From Entonaema liquescens (lineage: Eukaryota; Ascomycota; Sordariomycetes; Xylariales; Xylariaceae): 64,000 bases of DNA. Shown piece after piece: positions 50,069 to 60,492 of this stretch (the first letter of the stretch is position 1; every line of letters starts with the position of its first letter). The notes beneath the pieces are model-generated. The model made no database searches and was not told where the DNA came from. It was given only the letters and a program-made list of their open reading frames with translations. The stretch lies in the NCBI GenBank assembly GCA_902805475.1, contig CADCSX010000002.1:1178001-1242000 (forward strand), in the 5' to 3' direction. Both the position numbers and the translations under genes were made by a program.

Positions 50069-51193
50069 ATGGCTATTATGGGGGGTGTTACGGGCTCATG
50101 GCTCGCGCTATCGCTTCTACTGGCGCTGTTGCTGTCGCTACTCACGGATCCGGTCCAGGGTAAGAATACTATTACGCCCGCGCCGTCAGGTCCGACAGCT
50201 GTCCCGATATTCCTACCGGACGTGCCCGGGACAGATTGGTCGGCGTGGCGGGGGAGTATTATTAGCAGTGTATGTTCTGTCTCTCTTGTTAACATCCATA
50301 ACGTCATTGCCCGAGGTCATGTGGTTCAGTGAAGAGAGGGGAAAAGAAGGGAAAATAGAAGAGAAGAAAGAGGAAAGACAAGAAATAGTACTGTGGCTAA
50401 TACCTTATACGATACGCAGAATGCCGTCGAAACCGTATACACAGTATTCTGCGCCCCGGATCGCGTCGGCTGCTCCATCGCCGACGACGACCTCGTGCCG
50501 TTTCGATTCACGGAGGGACCCCACACACTAAATGTAGCCGATACAATCGCCGGCCTGATGTGAGTCCCCTATCCCAACCCAACCCCTTTCCCTCCTCTTC
50601 CTCCTTTCCCTCCTCTTCCTCCTTTCCCTCCCTACCCACCCACCCATCCATCCATCCAGACAAACTACTAACACCCCCCTAGAACCGTAACCCAAGCCTG
50701 CAACCTAACATCCACCACAGCCGCAACCTGCAGCGGCAGCACGTGGATCGCACCCGCACTAACCGCGTCCCTGGGCCCGCTCATGTCCAACACCAGCGTC
50801 GCGCCGTACACGCTTACCGGCGCACAGGTATCCTGGGGTGTGCTGACGCTGGGCCAGGCGCCGCTGACGGGGACCAGGGGCGGGAGGACGTATACTTATT
50901 ACACGACGAGTACGACTACCACCACCACCGCTGCTGCTGCTGCTGCTGCTACGGGAAGTACTACGCCTACGACTGCGACAACCGAGACTGCGGTTGGCGC
51001 GGGGGCTGGAGCTGCGACTAGTACTCGTGCGGCGGGAGGGGGTAGTGGAGGGAGAGGAGGAGGAGGAGGAGGAGGAGGAGGAGGGTCGGGAGGAGGGAAG
51101 GGCCGACCGAAGAAGTCGGGGGCGAGGATGAGGGTAGGTGTGGAAGGAGTCTGGAAAGCGGGTGTTGTATTTCTAATGGCGATTTTGTTATAG
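50069..51193 (+). CDS. Secreted Ser/Thr- and Gly-rich protein, probably GPI-anchored
   Basis: Exons 50069-50269, 50420-50559 and 50683-51193 give 283 residues. An N-terminal signal peptide (LALSLLLALLLSLLTDPVQG) is followed by a compact domain with four cysteines (FCAPDRVGC, TQACNLTSTTAATC). Then comes a low-complexity stalk of Thr/Ser/Ala, a poly-Gly run with few Ser, and a basic patch. The protein ends in a hydrophobic tail (VWKAGVVFLMAILL) that stops without charged residues, as in GPI-anchor signals. It resembles the widespread fungal small surface proteins of unknown function. The stalk is built from trinucleotide runs (CTG-type near 50931 and GGA-type near 51055). The second intron is a pure pyrimidine tract. 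The start could also be the ATG at 50078. Confidence 0.75.
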
Positions 51194-51658
51194 CAAGATG
51201 AAGTGAAGTGAAGTGAAATGAAGTACGGTGAAGTAGTTTGGATACCCCCGATAGAAGTAGATAATATAACGAGGTATGAGAGACAATTATGGGTTACTTA
51301 GTGAGTGCCATGCTATTATACGGTTAGAATAATAAACACAAGAGCAACTTATAAGTTACCTTACGTCTCAACGCCGTGGTCATTACACATGGAATGAACC
51401 TACAATATACTCACAAAAGCCACGAATCCAGAAGACACCACAGATTGAAATAAGAAAAAAAAATAAAAAAATCATGCGTTGAATTGGGCTACAGAGAATA
51501 GAATGCTGCGCAAATCGTACACACCCACCTCTTTTTCCCCTTTTCCTTTGGCTATTCGGATCCCACCAAACTCAGCCAGCCTATTCCATCCATGCGTATA
51601 TGCCTGACCTAATTCGTTAATTCGTAATCAATTCGCCTGTCTATTCCGCGAAACCATC
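51194..51658. other. Convergent 3' spacer between surface protein and GH17 genes
   Basis: A GAAGTGAA tandem lies just after the surface-protein stop (about 51200-51235). No gene is seen. Confidence 0.45.
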
Positions 51659-52995
51659 CTACTCGTCGCAAGGCGAATATCGTCCCCCCATGCCCCAGTA
51701 CTGTTCGGCCATAAACGTTGCCGCCTCGGCCTTCTTCCACATGTCGTTGAAAGCTGTGAACAGAATCAAGTTACCCGCGTTAGAAGAATAGGCCTCCTTG
51801 ATGGACGAGAGCGCGGTCGTCTGATGATCCATTCCCGGGACAGCCGCGCCGTTTGATTCTCCCTGCCAGGGCCAGCCTGTCTCTGTCACGACGATGCGCT
51901 TGCTCGAATCGGATAGCTTGCTACGAATGTTACTGACGGTGGAAGTAACAAACGAACCTGCTCCGTCGGGGCCAGTGTTGGGGTCAAAGAAAGGATGGAC
52001 ATTGACGGCGCAGTAGTCAGACTCGTCGCAGAGCTCGGGGTGGGCGAGAGCGGCGACGAACGTATCCACGATGACGACAGGCCCTTCGTAGCCTGCGGTT
52101 CTTAACAGAGAACGCGCCTGGCTTAATGCGCTGAGCGACTGGTCCACGGTTGCGCCACCATCATTGACTAGTTCATTACCTACCGAGACGGTGTCGACAA
52201 TATCCCAGTCGTTCTGAACGCCGGCAGCCATGGTAGATACACCATCTTCAACCGCATTGATGTCGAAGATGCCTAAGAATAACTTATTTCCATACTTCTT
52301 GGCGGCTGAATACGCTGTTGCCACCTGGTCGCAATCAACGCCATACAAACGAATGACGCCGTAGTCCTTGGCTATCAGCGCAAAGTCCGCATCGACCTCG
52401 TCTGCGGTCTTGCATTCTCCGTTGCCTTTGTAAGGAGAGTAAGCGACGCCGTGAAGAGCGCCGCTGCTTGAGGATGGAGCAGCCGCCGAAGAGGACGCTG
52501 ATCCTGAACTGGCCGGATACGAGTATGAATCGGCAGATGAAGATGAAGTATACTGAGCAGAGGAAACTTGTTCGGCGGTGGGAGAAGCCTGCTGATACGA
52601 AGAAGACGGTGTAGACTTCTCCACTGGCGCAGCCTTAGTTGGCAGAGGAGAAACCTCCGTCGAGGGGGTTGATGCCTGGTATGTGTCTACCGACACAGGG
52701 ACATATACAACCGTCTCAGTGGTAGTGCGGATCGGGTTGTTGTTTTGGTCTACGTAGACCACGACTTCGGGAAGTTCAGTCGTCGTACTGTATTTGGAAT
52801 CAGTAACGGTAATTTTGTCCCTCTTCGCGATTGGGGCTCTGTTTGCCCTATGCCGGTGGAGATGCTGATGTCCTGATATCACATAAGTTATTGTCTTCGT
52901 AGGATAAAGATATTTTAGAGTCGTAACTTACTCGGCTGCCCAGCCGACAGGCCGAGGAGGGAAAGAAAACTTAGAGAAAGTAGTGTAGGTCTCAT
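51659..52995 (-). CDS. GH17 cell-wall glucan hydrolase/transglycosylase (SCW4/SCW10-like)
   Basis: Minus-strand exons 52995-52932 and 52872-51659 give 425 residues. The first exon encodes a signal peptide (MRPTLLSLSFLSLLGLSAGQP). A His-rich stretch and a Kex2-type AKR site (about 37-39) follow, then a Ser/Thr/Pro-rich linker to about residue 158. The GH17 domain begins at GVAYSPYKGNGECK. The acid/base Glu lies in VSVGNE (about 255) and the nucleophile Glu in VVTETGWPW (about 352). Proteins of this arrangement are soluble or wall-bound glucanase/glucanosyl-transferases that remodel beta-1,3-glucan. It lies convergent with the GPI-type surface protein gene and 7 kb from FKS1. Confidence 0.92.
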
Positions 52996-54516
52996 GATGT
53001 TAAAATGTTAACACGATGTTGGATATTTCCAGAATGAGTGAATCGCGAAACTGCAAAAGACAAATAACGAATGGCCTGTGTTGTTAGCGAGGCAACGATT
53101 TACTTGAAGGAGCGACGAGAATAGAGACAAAAGGGGACATGAATGCGGCAGATGACACTCAGTCAGTGTCCATTAGTTACAAGGGCTCCGAGAGAAACAA
53201 AAGCAGACAAAGGAGTGAAGTGAGAGTTTGTGCTAGTAGGTAAAGAGAATAGTTCAAGGGACTAGGAATATTGAGGTTCTAGATTCGAGAAACGAAATAA
53301 ACCCCCGTCCAAGAAAATAGAATCAACATAGTTAATCCCCTGTGATGGAAGTTGCCCCGGTATCGAGAAAGGAAGGGTGGGTAAACAAGACGCGCAGAAG
53401 GTTGCGCGTTCCTTCAAGGTGTCTGTCTCAAAGAGGGTCGTTGTGAAGGAATGATGGCGTTGTAAAAGGGGTGATCATTATTGAATACCAAAATAAGGGA
53501 GAGCACCCAGGGGTAGTTGAGCCAGGAACAAGAACAGGAACATATAGCAAGGAGGGATCCAAGAAAGAGAAGTGCTTACCTAGATCTTTATTCCCGAGTT
53601 TAGACAGAGACCATTGTCGATGGTGCCTTATTTCCGAAATATGAATGCGACAGGTCAGTAGAATGAATGTCTAAAGTGATTTACAGTTAACTAGGTTGAT
53701 ATTGTAAATACCGATCTAGTAATAACCTCAAAGGAGTGTGGTTGTTGAAAGTTGGAAAAAGAGTGTGTAGTAGTAGGTTAGTAAATTGATAAACTTGAGT
53801 CCTACTTTACTTAGGCATCGTAAGGAATGATGGTGGTCATATGTGAAATATATGGGATTTGACTTAACAGAAGCGAAATTCTCCTAGGGCAACGATATCG
53901 TGGGTCGACTTTTTTTTTTTTTTTTTATTATTATCTAGAACGTCATCAGAACGCGCGGCAAGAACGCTAGAGAAATGAGACCCACGCTTTCCCTTCGGTC
54001 GAGAACCGCATGGTCACTACGTATAGACGTCAATGTTTCAGCTTTCATCTAATAGTCTGTTTGGAAGCCACAAGGCACAAGGCACAAGGCACAAGGCACC
54101 AGGTACCAAAGGACAATCATTGGGCAGGTGCCAAATATAAAAAGCCCATGACATCTGTCCGGACATTGTGCCCCAAACAAACCCCCTTTCCGATAAGACT
54201 AAAATAGATGCTAGCCCATCACAACGCCACAGTGGGAACCCGCAACACATGCCAACTTTTCGTATGGAGTGAATTAGCAATTAGTATTTGATTCTATAGT
54301 CTGATCCCGGCTCTTTGCCTTTCCAACCTGAATAAATATATTCATGGACCCTTCGGACATTAATCGAAACGAGTTCGAACATTTATTCATCTTAACCTAA
54401 GGTCATGCCTAGGTCGTAGTATGATAGCCATTACACATACAACTACCTCATCCCGCGTCATATCGTGAAGCAACGTGAAGTAGTAGTGAATAAGATCACG
54501 CGAAACTGAATGTTTC
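52996..54516 (-). promoter_or_regulatory. GH17 gene upstream region with possible 5' UTR intron
   Basis: No second gene is seen. On the minus strand a GGTAAGC donor near 53579 and a CTTTTGCAG acceptor at 53051, with a GCTAAC branch word near 53083, could bound a 529-nt leader intron. Other contents are a T-run at about 53911-53927 and an ACAAGGC heptamer tandem (four copies) near 54070-54100. Confidence 0.35.
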
Positions 54517-56275
54517 CTAAGCAGCTAGTGTCGACGACTGCCGATTAGGCTTTCGGGTCATAATCTTGGTAATCGCGTGCCGAATCGTCGTCCCAGCCTT
54601 CTCGATTTCCTTCTTAGACAAACCCGACGTGATACAAACCTTCAAGGCAGGCTTAATATCTATCTCCTTGGTACCAATACTGCCATTTAACGGGAAGCTC
54701 TTCAGCCGCGTAATTAACACACCGTTGGCAAGTGCCTATATATCCCTGTAAGTAAATGGGCTTTGCTTATGATATGCTTATAATATTCTTATAATATTCT
54801 TCGAAAACTTACCTCATCCGTAATCTCGAGGAATAATCGCTCTTGGTCTTCATTGGTCAACCGCTTCGATGAAACCACCTCGGGCTTGAATACCAGGAGC
54901 ATGATAGGGTTCTCAGGGTCGCTTGTGCATCGAACCCATTCGCTACGAGGATCAAGTTGCGCCTTCATAGCCTGAATGTTGTCTCGGCATGCCTGTAGGA
55001 TATCGGGGTTGCATTGTAGGACGTTCAACGTCTCGCTAGCTGTGACAGCAGCCATAGCAGGTAAAGCAGCTGAATAAGTGTACGATGCGGCATTGATACG
55101 CTGGTGTCGTACCACGTCCTTTGAGCCAGCGCAGAATCCACCCGCAGCACAGAGAGGTCCAGCCATAGAGCCGATGATCATATCAACAGCCTCTGCGTCG
55201 ACGTTCTGGGCCTCAGTAAGTCCTCGTCCGTTACGGCCGAGTACGCCAAATGACCAGGTCTCATCCAGGGCAATACGGAACTTATACTTCTCCTTCAATT
55301 CGACCTGTAAGATTCACAAATCGTCAGTATACTGTAAGATCGGGTTAAATTCGCATCGGGAAGAACTGGCTTACGAGCTTAGGAAGGTTAGAACAGTCGC
55401 CAACCATTTCGAAGAGTCCCTCAGTAACAATGAATCGCCTAGTCAAGATCTTCTTCTTTGCTTGTTCTTGAGCCACTTTCTTCATTACCTGTTCCAAGTC
55501 TTCCATGTCGTTATGTTCAAACCATCGGATGTTGCTTCGGGATGCCTCTAGGCCTTTGCGAATAGAGTAGTTGACCATCCTGTCCGCTACGATGACATCA
55601 CCTCGCTTGCAGAAGGTCGGGATAACACTGGAGATAGTAGAGAAAGCGTGAGAGTAGATGATACAGCTCTGGACACCGAGGAACATAGCGATATCGTGTT
55701 CAGTTTGCATGTGGACGTCCTGGTTGCCGTAAACTGCGGGGGCCGCAAGGGCCAACTCCGTAGGTGCGCAGTGTCTGGATAGCCTTTTCCTTAATCGACT
55801 CGCTCGCGTTGAAGTTGTAGAAGTTGTACGAGGCCAAGTTCACGACAGTCTTCCCGGTGGAGAGCTTCACTTTCGGACCGGTCGGTCTATTATCGGTGTT
55901 GTTAGCAATAATTTTTTTGACAGGCCAAGACGCAAATTCTTACCCAACAATGATAGGTTGTCTCTCGGCTTCGGCTTCTTCAAGTTGGGTCTGGGGAGCA
56001 ACGAGCGGTTCGGGCTCCCAGTCTCTAACGAGCTCATCGATCTCGTCATCTCGGAGCTTCACGTAGTTGGGATCGTGGGTAGGATAGGAAGGCGACAAAA
56101 GGTATCGAACGAAGAATATTACGAGCACAAGCTCTATTGCAGATCGAACGGGATCATTCTGGTAGCTTGACTGGATGTATCGAACCAAAACGGCACTTCC
56201 GGGAACTTTTTGAAATGCGTAGGATATTTCGTGAAGCGAGGCCTGCAAGTAAACTTGCGCCTCGTGTAAATCCAT
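54517..56275 (-). CDS. LCB1: Serine palmitoyltransferase subunit 1 (frameshifted as written)
   Basis: LCB1 is the non-catalytic partner of LCB2 in the ER enzyme that starts sphingolipid synthesis from serine and palmitoyl-CoA. Minus-strand exons are 56275-55944, 55886-55375, 55304-54813 and 54735-54517. Seen: an N-terminal membrane helix (IELVLVIFFVRYLL), NLASYNFYNF, a YGVGPCGP block, and the aminotransferase-fold sequence DETWSFGVLGRNGRGLTEA. As expected for LCB1, no catalytic PLP-lysine is present at the usual site. At about 55728-55735 two bases are missing within the conserved GPRxFYGNQD stretch. One frame reads GVGPCGPR and the next frame resumes at YGNQDVHM. Exons total 1555 nt, and 1557 would make 518 residues plus stop. 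The lesion may be real or an assembly error. Confidence 0.94.
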
Positions 56276-56929
56276 TTTGAAGAATCAGGTTCGGTCTCAA
56301 CTATTGAAGGAAATACATTGGTCGGTTCAACGTAGAATTTACAACAATTTGGCGTTGAATTCGTAGGTGAATGTTTCAAGAATTTGAGAACATAAGATGG
56401 GAATAATAATTATCATAGGGGAAAAGGTCGGTAACGATCCCAAATTTGGAAAAGGGTCCAAATTGTTCGTTCAATCCCAATCCTTTCAAACACGCTTCCG
56501 CGCGGGTCCGACACTAGGGCTGTTAGGTAAAGGCGCGTCTACATACATTAGCTTATTAACTTATTAGCTGATTACCTAGCAGCCTACCTAGGTAGCAGTA
56601 TGTAGGTACATAAATTAAGAGCTAATTGAGGCCGCCTAACAGGCAGCCCCCCCTGGCCATTTGCACTCTTATCACAACCGTTTCAATTACAATTAACCTT
56701 TTCTTTTTAATTGCATATTCGAACGCTTCATTATCAAACCTCAATCCCGCTAACGATAGGCAACAGCTTTCCTTTTCCTCTTAACAAAAGGTCTTACATA
56801 TCACATTAATATTAAAAAGCAACTAGGTGAATGATGCAACATCCGTTCTTATTTGGTGGTTTTAGATATAACTACCTAATGTATCACTTAAGTTCATAGC
56901 CGTAGAACAGCAATTGTTAGTCTGTTCGT
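56276..56929. other. Spacer between LCB1 and gelsolin-like gene
   Basis: This is an AT-rich 650-bp stretch upstream of LCB1. It carries a compact group of CCTACCTAGGTAGC and GTAGGTACAT words near 56580-56612. No gene is seen. Confidence 0.45.
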
Positions 56930-58120
56930 TTATGCTTCAAGAGCCTTAACAAACACAGGGCTTTCGTTGCCTTCAACTACTTTGGAGATCGGTGTTAAAT
57001 AAGCCGTATTGCCACTAGCCTCTTCCCCAATTTGTCGAATATACGATTCGGCAACTTTAATCCACATGGCCTTCTCTGCTCTGCTTGCTCTCGAACCCTG
57101 CCAGACCCAAATAGCAGACCCGGTGTCAAGGAGGAACACATCGTTGCTATCTAGATCAGAGCCGTCTATCGCAGCACCCTCTTTCACCAGGTCGAACCTC
57201 AATTTTCCGGAGGCATCTGATAGACGGAATAGCCTGCGAGGACGATTCTCAGTAGGGTCTTGACTCTTAGACGGAATAATGGGTCGCTGTGCCTGGAATG
57301 GTCCTTCGGCATTCTCGCCTCCTAACATGGCAATAATAGTTCGCGATCTCGACTCGGTTTGCGATACTACCTCAACATCGAGGTGTTTTGCGATGGTCAT
57401 ATCATGGACGACTTGAGCTCCCTTGGCCTTCTCCATCGGACTACAGTTCTTGCCCTGCCAGACCCAGATTTTGTTGTTGTGTTCTAATACAAAGACATCA
57501 TTCTCGTCAAGACTCTTCCAGGTAGGCTCAACTTCGTAGACCAAGATAGAGTCAGCGCGCTTAGCAGTTGGGTGCTTGAAGATTCTGAGTAAGGTGATCG
57601 TCTCTTTCGGTTCCTCTTCCGTCTCAACATGCGTGAACCCAGAGCGGACACCGCCAGATAGAATCCGAATGCGAGAGAATAGGGCCACAAAATCATCGGA
57701 AGGTTCTTTTTGGAGTTCACGATGTTGTATGGCCACGCCGTGCAGGAACTCGTCGAGTTCGACTGTCTTATAAGCAGCGGTGCCCGCCTCATCTTGCGTC
57801 GTCTTACTTCCAAGCCAGAAGAAGATATCGTGGGCTAATTTTTCATCTCCATCCTTACTCCCTATTTTGTATGAGTGCAGGACAATGTAGCTATCTCCCT
57901 CGTGAAAGTCGCCGTATTGTTCCTTTGGCCATGGAACCACCTGAAAATCCTCAATTCGCCAAATGTGAAGGCCTGGAGCTTTCCCGACTTCTTGCCACGC
58001 CGGTTCAGTGGCCGCTGAATTGTATTTAACTTTGTGATCTAGCTCCGAGCCGATGTTCTCGACATTACTGTCTCTCCAGTCGTACTCTTTCATATGAACT
58101 AGTCCTTCATGCGGTGCCAT
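56930..58120 (-). CDS. Gelsolin/severin-like actin-binding protein
   Basis: This is an intronless gene. I chose the ATG at 58120 (MAPHEGLVHMKEYDW), where fungal homologs begin; an in-frame ATG at 58147 would add nine residues. The product has 396 residues with three gelsolin-type repeats, in the size range of severin or fragmin. Repeat 1 contains PGLHIWRIEDFQVVPWP and GDSYIVLHSY, then HDIFFWLG. Repeat 2 has DVFVLEHNNKIWVWQGKN. Repeat 3 has DVFLLDTGSAIWVWQGS. Acidic Asp/Glu residues at the usual calcium positions are present. The expected role is calcium-regulated severing or capping of actin filaments, which is inferred from the family. Confidence 0.9.
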   Translation of the reverse strand: MAPHEGLVHMKEYDWRDSNVENIGSELDHKVKYNSAATEPAWQEVGKAPGLHIWRIEDFQVVPWPKEQYGDFHEGDSYIVLHSYKIGSKDGDEKLAHDIFFWLGSKTTQDEAGTAAYKTVELDEFLHGVAIQHRELQKEPSDDFVALFSRIRILSGGVRSGFTHVETEEEPKETITLLRIFKHPTAKRADSILVYEVEPTWKSLDENDVFVLEHNNKIWVWQGKNCSPMEKAKGAQVVHDMTIAKHLDVEVVSQTESRSRTIIAMLGGENAEGPFQAQRPIIPSKSQDPTENRPRRLFRLSDASGKLRFDLVKEGAAIDGSDLDSNDVFLLDTGSAIWVWQGSRASRAEKAMWIKVAESYIRQIGEEASGNTAYLTPISKVVEGNESPVFVKALEA

Positions 58121-58147
58121 TTTGCTGTGATAATATGGATATGACAA

Positions 58148-58724
58148 TTATTTACGTAGAACAAAGGCGAATGCGAATGCGAATAAATAAATATAATATA
58201 CGAGCAGCTATATCGTTCTAGGTTGTAAACACGAATGGTAAATATTTATGTGTCTGGGTAAGTCGGCACGTAAGTAGTAGTATCCTATCTCAGAAGGATG
58301 TCGTTGACGTAATGGAGCTGACAATGGAGGTTCTCCTTTTTTGAACTCCCAAATAGGGCGGGGGAGCTGAAACAGCTTATCCTTATTTGTAGTGATACAA
58401 AGGTCCATCATGCACTCGATTTGTTGCTTCCCACCTCACATCTATCACGAGAATTGAGGATTGAGGATTGGTTCGTGGAATATACGTACTAGTCCACTAA
58501 ATTAGGTGGTGAACAGGTTGTGGAGACCCAAACACTTCCAATTACAGTAATATCATAAACTTTTCACCATCAAAAGCTCCATCTCATACTCTCATACTCT
58601 CATACCCGTCACAAACTAACAACAAACCAACTCCCGAACCACAAAATCTGCATCGCTACTCACCGACTTAATTCTACACCGGAAACTCGGCAATCCCAAA
58701 AGGAAAGACGGGAAGAAACAAAAC
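58148..58724. promoter_or_regulatory. Divergent spacer gelsolin-like / Rsa3-like
   Basis: No gene is seen. A CTCATACT tandem lies near 58586-58610, just upstream of the small gene. Confidence 0.4.
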
Positions 58725-58949
58725 ATGTCGGATAAAAACACCACGTCCCAGGAGTTTACATCCTACTACCTGCAACAAAGCACCAAAGAGTTCGCAGAGG
58801 ACCTAGACAAAATCCGCAACGCCGACGATTTTAAAGGCGATGCGGTAGCCATGCTCGTCAAGTCACTGCAACAAGGCACGTCTCTATTCTCCTCTGCCGA
58901 CCAGGAGAGAATAGTAAAGGCGAAAAAATCTGGGGAAGAGGAAAAATGA
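58725..58949 (+). CDS. Small Rsa3-domain (ribosome assembly) protein
   Basis: This is a 74-residue intronless frame. The core reads FTSYYLQQSTKEFAEDLDKI, NADDFKGDAVAMLVKSLQQG and TSLFSSADQERIV, which resembles the C-terminal domain of yeast Rsa3, a nucleolar 60S assembly factor. The DLDK-IR-ADDF and L-QG-LFS positions fit that domain. It is shorter than full Rsa3 proteins, which carry an N-terminal basic region, so it may be a minimal form. A short, clear upstream region and codon use support a real gene. The family call is from remembered motif shape and needs a profile search. Confidence 0.65.
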   Translation: MSDKNTTSQEFTSYYLQQSTKEFAEDLDKIRNADDFKGDAVAMLVKSLQQGTSLFSSADQERIVKAKKSGEEEK

Positions 58950-59321
58950 GGAGCTACCCAATGGGCGAGAAGTACATATACATATATATATATAAGAGGT
59001 ATATATAAATCTGCTGCATCAATAGCCTCCTTGCTAAAGGGTTTGGAAGTATTCAGAGCAGCTTGCGATTAGATAATGTTCAAATCCATTCGAGTCGCAA
59101 TTGCGTAAAGATTAAAGATAATTTCTTACGGACTGAGAGAAACGTGCAATAAATAATATTTGTTCCATTTGATTGGCAAGCAGTTACTTTTCTATATACA
59201 TGTGCAAACAAATGAATAGATGATATCCATTCGACTCTTTTGGCATGCGAAAAAAAAAAAGAAGTCCATTAAAAAACATGTGAATTTCGAGTATCAAAAG
59301 AAATCAAAAACAGAAAAAGAT
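58950..59321. other. Spacer between Rsa3-like gene and tRNA-Ser
   Basis: AT-rich, with a TATATA run near 58979-58993. The pol III terminator of the tRNA lies at its right end as an A-run on the plus strand (59314-59318). Confidence 0.45.
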
Positions 59322-59421
59322 CGACACGAGCAGGATTCGAACCTGCGCGTCCTAAGACATGAGATAGACTGGATCGCATTGGATTCAAGTCTCACCCGTT
59401 AGACCACTCCGGCATCGTGCC
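59322..59421 (-). tRNA. tRNA-Ser(UGA) with short intron
   Basis: Read on the minus strand, the acceptor stem GGCACGA pairs with TCGTGTC (one G-T pair) and the discriminator is G. The T arm is GCAGG TTCGAAT CCTGC. The anticodon stem TGAGA pairs with TCTCA, with loop CT-TGA-A, so the anticodon is UGA (reads UCA serine codons). About 18 nt lie between position 37 and the 3' half of the loop, the canonical tRNA intron site. A long variable arm (GTC...GAC) fits a class II serine tRNA. A T-run follows the 3' end as a pol III terminator. Confidence 0.9.
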
Positions 59422-60492
59422 TTAATTGCTTGATGGTCCAAATGCCTGGTATAGCGCTATATGTAGTAAACGCCGGTTTAGCCCACTTCGGCCAATCAGG
59501 ACGATAGCGTTCTCTTTGACCCCACTATTTGAATAAGTCCAGGATAACAACACCACACTCACACTCACTATCTTTGTCTTGGCATAGTTTTGCGAGAATG
59601 AACGGACTGAAGATGGCATAGGATAAAATTAGTGCTCTGTCGACTTGCTCGTACGCATGGGCAAAGTTAGGTTGGTCACGCATCACCAACAGTAAGACTC
59701 TGCCTGACCCTTCGTAAACTTGGTTCCCAGTATGAGGACCGCCTCGAAGGCCATAAGCTTATCAGGTATACGCGCTGAATTTAGGCTATTGGCAAGTTTT
59801 TAGTTAAAGAGGTATGAATTGACGGGGTGTATCGAATAATTATACCGTCGTAACAGAGTTATAATCATGACTCTCGTTTATCAATAAGTAGTCCTATATG
59901 ATATACTCGAAAATACCTGGATAAAGTACTACCATCTCTCAATGCTAAGAGACACGAAAAGTAATTGCGATGGTACTTCTCAGCCACCAGGCCAATACCG
60001 AAAATGATGAATCTTCATACATGCATCAATATCGACTTTCACCAGGAATATAGCAACAAAACAAGTGCCCTCATAGATATTCATTCGAGGTCAAAGCCTC
60101 ATCTTAAGTAACTAGGAATTATCTTCGTGTAGTAAATATTGTCGGGAAAGTAAACACGAGCTAAGAATATTTGCATATATCCAAAGAACTCCGACCATGA
60201 TTTTCGTGAGGAGGGGAACCGGGAGCAAACCCGCTCTACCGACCCTCAAAGGAAAGTGTCTCATAAGCATCATTGACTACGCTGTGTATTGGAAATATCG
60301 AAGCACCACCAACCGAGCCCCCTCTCTACTGCCGATACGAAGACGAATAAGAAACCCAGTTCCGAACATTGTTGCAAGATGGTAAGAGCAATCGTGGCCG
60401 CACAGCATAGTACGTGGTTTTGCTGTCCTGAAACCCCCGAGCCCTCTGAGCTTTCGAATCACGTAACGCGCTATACCATAGCTCACCACCTC
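59422..60492. other. Spacer downstream of SDS23-type gene
   Basis: No gene is seen over 1.1 kb. Short open frames at 60197-60603 lie in or opposite the 3' end of the next gene and have no family resemblance. Confidence 0.4.

Noticed and set aside
55715..55760. A tiny intron explaining the LCB1 frame break
   Set aside because: The candidate would be about 23 nt and would remove the conserved VGPCGP residues.
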